Source: Nocardioides halotolerans DSM 19273
GTDB lineage: Bacteria; Actinomycetota; Actinomycetes; Propionibacteriales; Nocardioidaceae
Direction: 5' to 3'
Assembly: GCF_000422805.1 (NCBI RefSeq)
Contig: NZ_KE383926.1
Location: forward strand, 164,350 to 228,349
DNA: 64,000 nt
Shown here: piece after piece, positions 26,166 through 34,807 of the stretch
Layout: every line of letters starts with the position of its first letter
Numbering within the stretch: position 1 is the first letter of the stretch
The notes under the pieces: generated by a model
Database searches by the model: none
The model's input: the letters and a program-made list of their open reading frames with translations, nothing else
Told to the model about the DNA's origin: nothing
Made by a program: the position numbers and the translations under genes

Positions 26166-26405
26166 ATGGGTTACGGCTTCGGCGGATTCCTGCTGGTGGT
26201 CGGGCTGGTGCTGGCACTGGCCGTCACCGACCAGGTGAACGGTGTCGACCTGACCACGGTCGGCTGGATCATGGCGCTCGTGGGCGCCCTCATCATCGTG
26301 CTGACCGCTGCCACGCTGGCCCGGGCCCGCGGCACCCGCTCGGTGGCGACCACCACCCACTCCGACGGCACCGAGACGGTGAGCGAGCGGCGTACCGAGA
26401 TCTGA
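26166..26405 (+). CDS. Small two-span membrane protein (DUF6458-like)
   Basis: 79 residues, ATG 26166 after GAGGAGATTGTG. Two hydrophobic segments (about 5-24 and 31-52) with a VNGVDLTTVGWI turn between them, then a charged cytoplasmic-type tail (SVATTTHSDGTETVSERR). This is the pattern of the DUF6458 family found in many actinobacteria; function unknown. Single gene. Confidence 0.75.
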   Translation: MGYGFGGFLLVVGLVLALAVTDQVNGVDLTTVGWIMALVGALIIVLTAATLARARGTRSVATTTHSDGTETVSERRTEI

Positions 26406-26590
26406 GCCCAGATGGGCGCTCTCGGGCTGAGGGCCTTGAGGGCTCGGCTACCATGAAGGCACGACTGCAAGTGTTCGACCGCGTGCCGTGACCCACGGCG
26501 CAGTGCGACCCTGACGCCAGCAGCGACCTGAGGCGGCGGCGACATCTCGCGGCAGTGCACCAGTCATCGACCTTGCGCGGCGAGGACCCG

Positions 26591-27748
26591 GTGATCTCGT
26601 TCGTCTGGTCGCCCGGAGAGCGGCTCCCTGCGGGCACCGGAGGCTCGGAGAACTACACCGTGGGCCAGGTCCGCGAGCTGAACAGGCGCGGGATCGCCGC
26701 GCGGGTCGTGACGATCGGCCTTGGCTCTGCCGACGGGCGCTCGGAGTTCGTCGACATCCCGTTCCACTCGCTCGCTCACCTCGACGACGTCGGCCGGCTG
26801 GACGACACGATCGTGTTCGTCACCCATGCCCCGCACCTGGCCACCCGACGTCCGGCCTACCAGATCCTGCACGTCCCGCCGCCGCTGCGCACCCTCCAGC
26901 GGGCCGCAGTCGTGAGCGCGACTCGCGACCGGATCTTGATCGCGACGAGCACGTACGCCGCGGCGTTGTGGGCCCGCTTCCTCGACGTGGACGTGGCAAC
27001 GGTGCACGTCGTGCACCCGTTCGCCGAGCCCGCCTTCGGCCTCGAGCCGCGGACGGCGCGGACCGCGGGTCGACAACGGGTGCTCTACGCCGGGCGGTTG
27101 AGCCCGGAGAAGGGGATCTACACCCTTCTCTCGATGCTGCACAACGACCTGATCGAGGACGACGAGTCCCTGGTCTTCACCGTGACGACCGCCGGATCGG
27201 ACAAGCGGCAAGGTCGCATCATCGAACGGATGCTCCGCACGCATCCGCGCGTCGAGCTGGTGCCTGCGCGGACCACTCCTGACGGCATGGCCGCGCTCAT
27301 GGCCGAGCACGACGTCGTGGTGATGCCCTCGAACGGGCAGTACTGGCACGAGACCTTCGGGATCGTCTCGATCGAGGCCCAGCACGCGGGTGCCCGCGTG
27401 GTGGCGTCCGACGACGGCGGCCTGCCGGAGACCCAGTGCGGCGCCCTGCACCTGGTGGAGCCCGACAACTCAGAGGCACTGGCCCTGGGCATCATCGACG
27501 CCCTGTCGCGAGGCCCCGTCTCGCCAGCGGCGCGCGGGTCGGCGGCGCGCTGCTTCACCGTGGGTCAATCCGTCGACTCGCTCCTCGAGGTGGTGCGCAG
27601 CCCCCAGCCGGTCACGCCGTTCCGCCTGGTCCACGAGCTCGAGGAGCTGCTGACCTTCGCGCCGAACCCGCCCGACCCGAGGCTCACCACGCCGGGAGCT
27701 GTGTCGGTCGCGTCGGGCACGTCTGGATGGACAGGAGCAGCCACATGA
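26591..27748 (+). CDS. GT4-type glycosyltransferase
   Basis: 385 residues from GTG 26591 (GAGGA five nt before it; GTG 26555 is an alternative adding 12 residues). GT-B fold: N-terminal PAGTGGSENYTVGQVRELNR, middle VLYAGRLSPEKGIYTLL and the donor-binding E-x7-E motif within HETFGIVSIEAQHAG. It would transfer a sugar from a nucleotide-sugar donor. The stop overlaps the next gene by 4 nt. Acceptor unknown, and there is no nearby cell-wall sugar pathway gene to indicate one. Confidence 0.83.
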   Translation: MISFVWSPGERLPAGTGGSENYTVGQVRELNRRGIAARVVTIGLGSADGRSEFVDIPFHSLAHLDDVGRLDDTIVFVTHAPHLATRRPAYQILHVPPPLRTLQRAAVVSATRDRILIATSTYAAALWARFLDVDVATVHVVHPFAEPAFGLEPRTARTAGRQRVLYAGRLSPEKGIYTLLSMLHNDLIEDDESLVFTVTTAGSDKRQGRIIERMLRTHPRVELVPARTTPDGMAALMAEHDVVVMPSNGQYWHETFGIVSIEAQHAGARVVASDDGGLPETQCGALHLVEPDNSEALALGIIDALSRGPVSPAARGSAARCFTVGQSVDSLLEVVRSPQPVTPFRLVHELEELLTFAPNPPDPRLTTPGAVSVASGTSGWTGAAT

Positions 27749-28386
27749 CCATTGCGCCGCTTGCCCCGAGGCATGGCTTCAACGGAGCCGACCTCCGCTA
27801 CCTCCGGGGTGCCGTGCAGACCCTGTCCGATGCGCTCGGAGCCAGCAGGGTGGCCGCTGACCAGGCGGTCCATCCCGCCGTGCGAGCGTTGGCAGCGCGG
27901 GTGACCCAGACGCTCACAGACGACATCGGCGCGGTCACCGCACTGCTGGGCGGATGGGGCGACCAGGAGGGCGTTCGCAACCAGGCTTCACAGCTACGGC
28001 AGGGGCCTCTCGAGACCTCCGGAACGAGCGAGCTGCGCTCCTGCAGCGGTGTCGAGGTCGACCTACGCTTCCTGGAGATCCTCGCGGCGCACACGCACAC
28101 GGTCCTCGCGGGGACCCGCGAAGAGATGAACGAAGGGTTCGCGCTGCCAAGCCGGGTCCACGCGGAACAGGCCAGCCGCAGGTGCTGGCAGGAGCTCACC
28201 GCGCTCACGGTGGTCCAAGGTGAGCTCGACCCCTTGGTGGGGCCGGCTTCTGCCGGCGGAACCCCCGCGCCGGGCGCCGGCACAGCGAACGCTCTGGTGC
28301 CCCAGGCAGGAGTCGAGCTTGCGGTGCCCCAGGCAGGAGTCGAACCTGCGACCTTTCGCTTAGGAGGCGGCTGCTCTATCCGCTGA
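27745..28386 (+). CDS. Helical protein (weak DUF305 resemblance), C-terminus runs into tRNA
   Basis: 213 residues, ATG 27745 with ACAGGAGCAG upstream. Two helical halves: about 15-70 (VHPAVRALAARVTQTLTDDI) and about 105-165 (DLRFLEILAAHTHTVLAGTR) that look like duplicated four-helix segments, faintly resembling DUF305. The last ~35 residues are translated from the duplicated tRNA 3' end and the antisense of tRNA-Arg (VPQAGVEPATFRLG), so the original C-terminus has been replaced. Coupled to the glycosyltransferase by a 4-nt overlap. Confidence 0.55.
   Translation: MTIAPLAPRHGFNGADLRYLRGAVQTLSDALGASRVAADQAVHPAVRALAARVTQTLTDDIGAVTALLGGWGDQEGVRNQASQLRQGPLETSGTSELRSCSGVEVDLRFLEILAAHTHTVLAGTREEMNEGFALPSRVHAEQASRRCWQELTALTVVQGELDPLVGPASAGGTPAPGAGTANALVPQAGVELAVPQAGVEPATFRLGGGCSIR
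28296..28349. repeat. Tandem 27-bp duplication of tRNA-Arg 3' end
   Basis: The units 28296-28322 and 28323-28349 are identical at 25 of 27 positions (GGTGCCCCAGGCAGGAGTCG is common). The second unit is the acceptor/T-arm end of the tRNA gene. tRNA 3' ends are the usual attB sites, so this may be an integration footprint. Confidence 0.8.
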
Positions 28387-28397
28387 GCTACTGGGGC
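28325..28397 (-). tRNA. tRNA-Arg (anticodon CCT)
   Basis: 73 nt on the minus strand. Acceptor GCCCCAG/CTGGGGC pairs perfectly, with discriminator A. D-arm AGCTCAGCGGATAGAGC, anticodon arm CCGCCTCCTAAGCG with loop CTCCTAA giving anticodon CCT, variable loop, and T-arm GCAGGTTCGACTCCTGC. No encoded CCA. Confidence 0.95.
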
Positions 28398-28602
28398 TGG
28401 TGGTGCTGGTGGTCGTCGATGCAGTGAGACCGCCGGTCATCTTGTCACGGAGGCTCGCGCCGAGGTGTCGCGGATGTTTGGCGTTACCGGCCGGTCACGG
28501 CCATCATTTACCTCACACCCGTAATCTGGCGCGGACGAGCGCGCACCCATGTGAGCGGTCCTCCTCCTCGTCAACCAGACACCGGCCCATGTGAAGGTGA
28601 CG

Positions 28603-29898
28603 ATGCCCGACGCTGCGCAGCACTCTGCCCAGCCCGAGCTGCCGTCCCCTTATCAACCCGGCAAGCGTCGCGGGCGCGCCCGCCGATCGCACACCGTCGC
28701 CAAGGTGCTGCTCTCGACGCTGCTCACCCTGGGCCTGGTCAGCGGCCTGTCCGTGGCGTTCCTCTACCGCCACCTCGACGGCAACATCAACCACCAAGAG
28801 GTGGCCGACCAGCTCTACGACCGGCCGGAGAAGGTGCACATCGACGCGCCGAAGCAGCCGATCAACATCCTGGTGATGGGCAGCGACTCGCGCGACTGTG
28901 AGGGCTGCGGCATCGACGGCGAGGCCGGCGGCGGGTCCGACACCACGATCCTGTTCCACCTCTCGGCCGACCGGCAGTCGGCGTACGGCGTCTCGATCCC
29001 GCGCGACTCGCTGGTCGACCGGCCCGACTGCAAGACCGAGGACGGCGACACCATCCCGGGCGGCAGCAACGCGATGTGGAACGCCGCCTACACCTACGGC
29101 GGCCCCGCCTGCACGATCCAGCAGTTCGAGCAGGACACCGGCATCAAGGTCGACAACTACGTCGTCGTCGACTTCGGCAGCTTCAAGGGCATGGTCGACG
29201 CCGTCGACGGCGTCGAGGTGTGCGTGCCCGAGGACATCGACTCCTCCGAGTACGGCATCACCATCCCGGCCGGCACCCGCACCCTCGACGGCAAGGAGGC
29301 GCTCGCCTACGTGCGCGTGCGCCACGGCGTCGGCGACGGCAGCGACATCGGCCGCATCAAGCGCCAGCAGGCCTTCATCGGGGCCCTGGTCGCCAAGGTG
29401 CTCTCCAGCGGCACCCTGACCCGCTTCGACCGGCTGGTCCGGTTCCTCAACGCCGCGACCAAGGGCCTGACCACCGACATCAACAGCATCAAGGACATGG
29501 CGAAGGTCGGCCTGCAGTTCCAGGACATCGGCCTCAAGCGCATCCGGTTCATCACCGTGCCGTTCGTCTACAGCACCGCCCAGCCCGGCCGGGTCGAGTG
29601 GACCTCGGACGCCGCCGTCCTGTGGGACCGGATCGCCCACGACAAGCCGCTGGGCAAGCTGCGCGACGGCTCGCTCGGGGCCAACCAGGTGCCGAGCGGC
29701 ACGGCGAGCGAGTCGGCGTCGGGCACCTCCTCGCCGTCGGGCTCCGAGTCGTCCAGCAGCGAGTCGTCCAGCAGCGAGTCCGCCGACACCGAGTCGCCGT
29801 CGAGCACGACGTCGCCGTCCGCCGACGAGACCGAGGAGTCCGACGACGGCGTCGACGCGAGCGCCGACGACCTTGAGTTCGCCGGACTGTGCACATGA
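28603..29898 (+). CDS. LytR-CpsA-Psr (LCP) family protein
   Basis: 431 residues from ATG 28603 (GAAGG five nt before; GTG 28591 also possible). A basic cytoplasmic N-terminus, one membrane span (about 42-62), then the LCP domain: NILVMGSDSRD, GGSDTTILFHLS, VSIPRDSLV, and AYVRVRHGVGDGSDIGRIKRQ with the catalytic/phosphate-binding arginines. Attaches anionic glycopolymers to peptidoglycan or arabinogalactan. The C-terminal ~65 residues are a low-complexity Ser/Glu/Asp tail (SSSSESSSSES). The stop overlaps the following small gene (ATGA). Confidence 0.9.
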   Translation: MPDAAQHSAQPELPSPYQPGKRRGRARRSHTVAKVLLSTLLTLGLVSGLSVAFLYRHLDGNINHQEVADQLYDRPEKVHIDAPKQPINILVMGSDSRDCEGCGIDGEAGGGSDTTILFHLSADRQSAYGVSIPRDSLVDRPDCKTEDGDTIPGGSNAMWNAAYTYGGPACTIQQFEQDTGIKVDNYVVVDFGSFKGMVDAVDGVEVCVPEDIDSSEYGITIPAGTRTLDGKEALAYVRVRHGVGDGSDIGRIKRQQAFIGALVAKVLSSGTLTRFDRLVRFLNAATKGLTTDINSIKDMAKVGLQFQDIGLKRIRFITVPFVYSTAQPGRVEWTSDAAVLWDRIAHDKPLGKLRDGSLGANQVPSGTASESASGTSSPSGSESSSSESSSSESADTESPSSTTSPSADETEESDDGVDASADDLEFAGLCT

Positions 29899-30068
29899 GC
29901 ACGCCCGAGCCCGACTGGCAGCGCAAGCGGCGGCTGACCGAGGTCTTCGGCGACGTGCTTCCGGAGACGACCAGCGACGAGCGCGACCCCGCCGAGCAGG
30001 ACGGGAGCGCGGCCGAGCGCAGCGACACCTGGCTCAAGGAGCAGGTGCCGCCGCACCACGGCAGCTAG
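29895..30068 (+). CDS. 57-residue conserved-looking small protein
   Basis: ATG 29895 overlaps the LCP stop by 4 nt. 57 residues, very polar: PDWQRKRRLTEVFGDVLPET, TSDERDP, ending SDTWLKEQVPPHH. No membrane span or cysteine. The compact sequence ending one nt before the convergent mscL stop, the tight overlap and the coding-type third-position bias all argue it is real. I believe similar small proteins accompany such genes in related actinobacteria, but function is unknown. Confidence 0.7.
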   Translation: MSTPEPDWQRKRRLTEVFGDVLPETTSDERDPAEQDGSAAERSDTWLKEQVPPHHGS

Positions 30069-30069
30069 A

Positions 30070-30462
30070 TCAGACGGTCGGCGGGACGGCGGGGGGAACG
30101 CCGCCACCCTGCTGGGCCGCGAGCAGGTCGCGGATCTCCTGGAGCAGCTTGATGTCCTCGGGCGTGCCCGGCTCGGGGCTCGGGAAGTAGCGCTCCTTGG
30201 CCTCGGTGTAGGGCAGGACGATCACGAAGTAGACGACCGCGGCCAGGATCAGGAACGTGATCACCGCGGTGATCCACGCGCCCACGCTCACCCCGCCGGG
30301 ATGGTAGTTGGAGAAGTCGGGCGTGCCGCCGATCTTGCCGACGAGGTCCATCAGCATGTTGACGGTCGCCGTCACGACTGCGGCGAACGCCGCCGCCATC
30401 ACGAACGCCACGGCGAGCTCGACCAGGTTGCCGCGCAGGATGAAGTTCTTGAAGCCGGTCAC
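30070..30462 (-). CDS. mscL: Large-conductance mechanosensitive channel
   Basis: 130 residues, GTG 30462 with GGAGGTCATC directly upstream. N-terminal GFKNFILRGNLVELAVAFVM, including the first pore-lining span; VKIG-type second region replaced by MLMDLVGKIGGTPDFSNY; second span about 66-90 and cytoplasmic helix ending EIRDLLAAQ. The length and topology (two spans) are standard. Opens on membrane tension to release solutes during hypo-osmotic shock. Confidence 0.93.
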   Translation of the reverse strand: MTGFKNFILRGNLVELAVAFVMAAAFAAVVTATVNMLMDLVGKIGGTPDFSNYHPGGVSVGAWITAVITFLILAAVVYFVIVLPYTEAKERYFPSPEPGTPEDIKLLQEIRDLLAAQQGGGVPPAVPPTV

Positions 30463-30494
30463 GATGACCTCCGAGTCGGTTGGATCCGGCCACG

Positions 30495-31124
30495 CTAATG
30501 GGACCAGGCCACGGTGAGGAACCTCGTCAGCGTCGCGGACGAGACGCCGGCGACCTCCGACGGACGCACGCCCAGCACCACGAGCCGCCCGGGCAGGCCG
30601 TCGGCCGCGGCGTCGGCGGGCGGGGGTGGGAGGGCCAGCACCAGCGCGGCGCGGGCCACGGTCGAGGCCGGCCCGCCCTGCGGGTCGACGGAGATCACGT
30701 CGACCTCGTCGCCGGTGCGGAGCAGGTCGGCCATGGCCGTGTCGGGCAGCCGGACCGGCAGCGCCACGAGGTCTGGACGGTCGCGCACCAGCGCGGCGCC
30801 GAGCAGCGCGGCGTCGGTGATCGGCTGGCCCCGCCGCAGCGGCCCGGCCAGCCGGCGTCCGACCGGGTCACGGAGGTGGCCGGCCGGGACCGTGCCCGGG
30901 GCGAAGCGGGCCGTGGTGAGGTCGTCGGGCTCGAGCACCGCCCCCGCGCCGAGGTCGTGGGCGGCGACGGTCACCGGCACCCGGTCGGGCGGTGGCGCCG
31001 CCGTCGCCCGGAGGCCGGCCCACACCGCGAGCAGGGCGCAGAGGGCGGCGAGCAGCCGTCGGCGTCGCAGCCCCGCACGACGCACGCGGCGGCCGGCGGA
31101 GCGCAGTCGGGTCAGGAGGGACAC
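30495..31124 (-). CDS. SAF-domain protein (CpaB/RcpC-like)
   Basis: 209 residues, GTG 31124. A very basic N-terminus (RSAGRRVRRAGLRRRRLL) and one membrane span (about 23-43), then an SAF domain: VPVTVAAHDLGAGAVLEPDD, LTTARFAPGTVP, GRRLAGPLRRGQPIT. This is the layout of the N-terminal part of the Flp pilus assembly protein CpaB. No other pilus genes are visible here, so pilus assembly is not supported by context. Confidence 0.75.
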   Translation of the reverse strand: MSLLTRLRSAGRRVRRAGLRRRRLLAALCALLAVWAGLRATAAPPPDRVPVTVAAHDLGAGAVLEPDDLTTARFAPGTVPAGHLRDPVGRRLAGPLRRGQPITDAALLGAALVRDRPDLVALPVRLPDTAMADLLRTGDEVDVISVDPQGGPASTVARAALVLALPPPPADAAADGLPGRLVVLGVRPSEVAGVSSATLTRFLTVAWSH

Positions 31125-31189
31125 GCGGGCGACGCTACGAGCGCGCGCCTATGGCCCTCAGCCCCCGGACAGCGGGCTGTGGAGAAGAC

Positions 31190-31525
31190 TCAGCTGGCGG
31201 TCGGCTGGGGAGACTTCGTGGCCGAGCTGGACGAGCTCGATGAGCCCGACGAGCCCGAGTCGCTCGACGTCGACGTCGAGGACGACGAGCTGTCGCTGGA
31301 CGAGGTCGACTTCTCCGACGAGGCGGCGGGCTCGGACGAGGTCTGCTTGCCGCGGCTGTCGGTGCGGTAGAACCCGGAGCCCTTGAAGACCACGCCCACG
31401 GCGTTGAACACCTTGCGCAGCCTGCCCTGGCACTGCGGGCAGACGGTCAGGGCGTCGTCACTGAAGCTCTGGACCTGCTCGAACGCGTGCCCGCACTCGG
31501 TGCAGGCGTACTGGTAAGTGGGCAA
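31190..31525 (-). CDS. FmdB-family zinc-ribbon protein
   Basis: 111 residues, ATG 31525. N-terminal FmdB-type zinc ribbon: MPTYQYACTECGHAFEQVQS, then CPQC, followed by LRKVFNAVGVVFKGSGFYRTD. The C-terminal ~45 residues are almost only Ser with Thr/Asp/Gly (SSSSTSTSSDSGSSG), an extreme low-complexity tail also seen in other actinobacterial FmdB proteins. Putative regulatory protein; function unproven. Confidence 0.85.
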   Translation of the reverse strand: MPTYQYACTECGHAFEQVQSFSDDALTVCPQCQGRLRKVFNAVGVVFKGSGFYRTDSRGKQTSSEPAASSEKSTSSSDSSSSSTSTSSDSGSSGSSSSSSSATKSPQPTAS

Positions 31526-31581
31526 CGGAGCTCCTCGGGAGGTTTAGCACTCGACCGGGTCGACTGCCAGATGGTACCCCG

Positions 31582-32163
31582 TCAGAACGCCGACACGAAC
31601 CTCGTGATTCCCGCCGGGCTGGCGGCGGCCGTCACCGGCCGGTCGTGGGGCTCCACCGGGACGTCGAGGCCGACCTCGTCGTCGTAGAGCAGCACGCAGG
31701 TGAAGGTCCCCACCGGCACCCGCGCCAGGGCCCGGTCGTAGGACCCGCCGCCGCGCCCCAGCCGCTCGCCCCGCGCCGAGACCGCGAGGCCCGGGAGCAG
31801 CACCACGTCGGCGGTGGCCACGGCCTCGGGCCCCAGCCGCGGACCGCCCGGCTCGAACAGCCCGAACCGCGCCGGCACGAGGTCGTCGTCTCCGGCGTAC
31901 GCCGCCCAGTCGAGGTCGTGGTCGGGCAGCAGCACCGGCAGCACGATGCGCGTGCCGGCGGTCGCGAGCGCGTGCAGCAGGGGAGCGGTCCCGGGCTCCG
32001 GCCCGGTCGCGACGTACGCCGCCACCGTGGCCGCCCGGTGGAGCTCCGGAGCGGCGAGGAGGTGACGCGCGATCTCGCCCGCGGCCTCCGAGCGTTCGAG
32101 CAGCGGGCGCCGGTTGCGGGTGGTCACCAGCTGGTCGCGCATCGCCGTCTTCGCCCCGACCAC
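31582..32163 (-). CDS. 5-formyltetrahydrofolate cyclo-ligase
   Basis: 193 residues, GTG 32163. ATP-dependent conversion of 5-formyl-THF to 5,10-methenyl-THF. Family motifs: N-terminal AMRDQLVTTRNRR, central LPVLLPDHDLDWAAY, then PGLAVSARGERLGRGGGSYD(R), the ATP/Mg-binding signature GxGxGYYDR in slightly altered form (GGGSYDR). Length is typical. Divergent from the UGPase gene across 22 nt. The pair adjoins an FmdB gene as in other actinobacteria. Confidence 0.88.
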   Translation of the reverse strand: MVGAKTAMRDQLVTTRNRRPLLERSEAAGEIARHLLAAPELHRAATVAAYVATGPEPGTAPLLHALATAGTRIVLPVLLPDHDLDWAAYAGDDDLVPARFGLFEPGGPRLGPEAVATADVVLLPGLAVSARGERLGRGGGSYDRALARVPVGTFTCVLLYDDEVGLDVPVEPHDRPVTAAASPAGITRFVSAF

Positions 32164-32185
32164 GAAGCCAGCCTACGATCAAGGT

Positions 32186-33568
32186 ATGGGTAGTTCAGGG
32201 CTCAACAAGGCCCGCGACAAGATGGCCGCCGCCGGGGTGGACGAGGTCGCCATCGAGACGTTCGCGCACTACTTCCGCCTGCTCGAGCACGGCGAGACCG
32301 GGATGATCCCCGAGTCCATGATCGAGCCGGTCGACATCGAGGCCCTCGCCGACGTCGAGGTCGGCGACGACGACGCCGCGGCCGCGATCCGCACCACCGC
32401 CGTCATCAAGCTCAACGGCGGCCTCGGCACCTCGATGGGCATGGACCGCGCCAAGTCGCTGCTCTGCGTGCGCCGCGGCCTCTCGTTCCTCGACATCATC
32501 GCCCGGCAGGTGCTCCACCTCCGCCGGGAGTACGACGCCCCGCTGCCGCTGCTGTTCATGAACAGCTTCCGCACCTCCGAGGACACGATGGCCGCCCTGG
32601 CGCGCTACGAGGACCTCCCGGTCGAGGGGCTGCCGCTGGAGTTCCTGCAGAACAAGGAGCCCAAGCTCCTGGCCAAGGACCTCTCGCCGGTGAGCTGGCC
32701 CAAGGACCCCGACCTCGAGTGGTGCCCGCCCGGCCACGGCGACCTCTACACCGCGCTGCGCGGCACCGGTCTCCTCGAGCAGCTCATCGAGGCGGGCTAC
32801 GACCGCGTGTTCGTGTCCAACTCCGACAACCTCGGCGCCGTCCCCGACGCGCGCGTGGCCGGCTGGTTCGCGACCAGCGGCGCGCCGTTCGCGATCGAGG
32901 CCGTCCGGCGCACCCCCTCGGACAAGAAGGGCGGCCACTTCGCGCGCCGCCGGTCCGACGGGCGGATCGTCCTGCGCGAGACCGCGCAGACCCTCCCGGA
33001 GGACCGCGAGTCGCTCGCCGACCTCGGCCGGCACAGGTTCTGCTCGACCAACAACCTGTGGTTCGACCTGCGCAAGATGAAGGAGGCCCTCGACGTCCGC
33101 GACGGCATCCTCGGCCTGCCGCTGATCCGCAACGAGAAGACCGTCGACCCGGGTGATGCCTCGAGCCCCGCGGTCATCCAGGTCGAGACCGCGATGGGCG
33201 CGGCCGTGGAGGTCTTCCCCGACTCCCGGCTGATCGAGGTCGGTCGCGACCGCTTCGTGCCGGTCAAGACGACCAACGACCTGCTCGTCATCCGCTCCGA
33301 CGTCTACGACATCGGCTCCGACTTCGTGCTCGACCAGGTCTCCGACGAGATCCCCTACGTCGACCTCGACGGCAAGGTCTACAAGGTGGTCGGCGAGTTC
33401 GACCGGCGGTTCCCGGCAGGCACGCCGTCGATGAGGAAGGCGACCAGCCTCACCGTCTCGGGCGACTTCACCTTCGGCGCCCACGTCCAGGTGGTCGGCG
33501 AGGTCGAGCTGTCGACGACCTCGGCGGAGCGGATCCCCGACGACGCCGTTCTTGCTGCAGACTCCTGA
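32186..33568 (+). CDS. UTP-glucose-1-phosphate uridylyltransferase, UDPGP family
   Basis: 460 residues, ATG 32186. Eukaryotic-type UGPase (UDPGP fold), not the short bacterial GalU: AVIKLNGGLGTSMGMDRAKS (nucleotide-binding loop), LLFMNSFRTSEDT, EFLQNKEPKL, PPGHGDLYTALRGTGLLEQL and VSNSDNLGAVPD, with GGHFARRR. Makes UDP-glucose for glycogen, wall and osmolyte sugars. A TACGAT hexamer (32174-32179) sits six nt before the ATG, indicating a leaderless mRNA. First gene of the moeA-moaC-mog-rimJ-sepX block. Confidence 0.9.
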   Translation: MGSSGLNKARDKMAAAGVDEVAIETFAHYFRLLEHGETGMIPESMIEPVDIEALADVEVGDDDAAAAIRTTAVIKLNGGLGTSMGMDRAKSLLCVRRGLSFLDIIARQVLHLRREYDAPLPLLFMNSFRTSEDTMAALARYEDLPVEGLPLEFLQNKEPKLLAKDLSPVSWPKDPDLEWCPPGHGDLYTALRGTGLLEQLIEAGYDRVFVSNSDNLGAVPDARVAGWFATSGAPFAIEAVRRTPSDKKGGHFARRRSDGRIVLRETAQTLPEDRESLADLGRHRFCSTNNLWFDLRKMKEALDVRDGILGLPLIRNEKTVDPGDASSPAVIQVETAMGAAVEVFPDSRLIEVGRDRFVPVKTTNDLLVIRSDVYDIGSDFVLDQVSDEIPYVDLDGKVYKVVGEFDRRFPAGTPSMRKATSLTVSGDFTFGAHVQVVGEVELSTTSAERIPDDAVLAADS

Positions 33569-33573
33569 GCGTG

Positions 33574-34806
33574 ATGGACCAGCCCTGCACCGTCGAGGAG
33601 CACCTCGCGCGCGTGCTCGGGGGCGTGCGTCCGATGGCGCCGGTCTCCCAGCCGCTGCTCGACACGCTCGGCCTGGCCTGCGCCGAGGACGTCGTCGCCG
33701 CGGTCTCGCTGCCGGGCTTCGACAACTCCGCGATGGACGGCTACGCCGTACGCCGGGCGGACGTCGCGTCCGCCACCGCGGACCAGCCGGTGACGCTGCC
33801 GGTGGCCGGCCAGATCGGCGCCGGGCAGGCGACGCTGCGCGAGCTGCCGGCCGGCGCGGCGGCCAAGATCATGACCGGCGCGCCGATCCCCGAGGGCGCC
33901 GACGCGGTGGTCCCCTACGAGTGGACCGACCGCGGCGCCGACGTCGTCCGGATCAGCCAGGCGCCCGCCGCCGGGCAGCACGTGCGGCCGCAGGGCGACG
34001 ACCTCTCCGCGGGTGACCTCGTCGTGGCCGAGGGCACGGTGCTCGGCCCGCGACACCTCGGGCTGCTCGCCTCGGTCGGCCGCGCCAGGGTGCTCGCGCG
34101 CCCGCGGCCCCGCGTCGTCATCCTCTCCACGGGCTCCGAGCTGCGCGAGCCGGGCGACGAGCTCGGCCACGACTCGATCTACGACGGCAACTCCTACCTG
34201 CTCGCCGCCGCGGTGCTGCGGGCCGGTGCGGTGCCCCACCGCGTCGGCATCGTCACCGACGAGGCCGGGGTCTTCCTCAAGACGCTGCACCAGGAGCTGG
34301 CCGGCGCCGACCTGGTGGTCACCTCGGGTGGCGTCTCCCAGGGCGACTTCGACGTCGTGAAGGAGGCCCTGCGCGAGGAGGGCGTGTGGTTCGGCGGGGT
34401 CGCCATGCAGCCCGGCAAGCCCCAGGGCTTCGGGCTGGTCGGCCCGGAGGGCCGCGGGGTGCCGATCGTGACCCTGCCCGGCAACTCCGTCTCGGCGTAC
34501 ATCTCCTTCGAGGTGTTCGTGCTGCCGGCGATCCGCACGCTGATGGGCCTGACACCGACCTCGCGTCCGCTGGTCGAGGCGCGGCTCACCCGCGCCATGA
34601 CGTCGCCCGCGGGCCGGCGCCAGTTCATGCGCGGCGAGGTCGGCACCGACGCCGGCGGGCGGTACGTCGACCCCGTGGGCGGCCCCGGCTCGCACCTGAT
34701 CGGCGCGCTGGCCGAGGCCAACAGCCTGATCGTCGTCCCCGAGGACGCCACCGAGCTGGCCGAGGGCGACCGGGTCCAGGTGCTGGTGCTGGACGGGGAG
34801 TTCTGA
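33574..34806 (+). CDS. moeA: Molybdopterin molybdotransferase
   Basis: 410 residues from ATG 33574 (GTG 33571 adjacent). Inserts molybdate into adenylylated molybdopterin. Motifs: SLPGFDNSAMDGYAVR, AKIMTGAPIPEGADAVVPYE, then VVILSTGSEL, the DGNSYLLAA region, VTSGGVSQGDFDVVKEAL and LPGNSVSAY, all diagnostic of MoeA/gephyrin E domain. Standard three-domain length. Follows UGPase by 5 nt and precedes moaC by 1 nt, so it is part of an operon. Confidence 0.93.
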   Translation: MDQPCTVEEHLARVLGGVRPMAPVSQPLLDTLGLACAEDVVAAVSLPGFDNSAMDGYAVRRADVASATADQPVTLPVAGQIGAGQATLRELPAGAAAKIMTGAPIPEGADAVVPYEWTDRGADVVRISQAPAAGQHVRPQGDDLSAGDLVVAEGTVLGPRHLGLLASVGRARVLARPRPRVVILSTGSELREPGDELGHDSIYDGNSYLLAAAVLRAGAVPHRVGIVTDEAGVFLKTLHQELAGADLVVTSGGVSQGDFDVVKEALREEGVWFGGVAMQPGKPQGFGLVGPEGRGVPIVTLPGNSVSAYISFEVFVLPAIRTLMGLTPTSRPLVEARLTRAMTSPAGRRQFMRGEVGTDAGGRYVDPVGGPGSHLIGALAEANSLIVVPEDATELAEGDRVQVLVLDGEF

Positions 34807-34807
34807 G

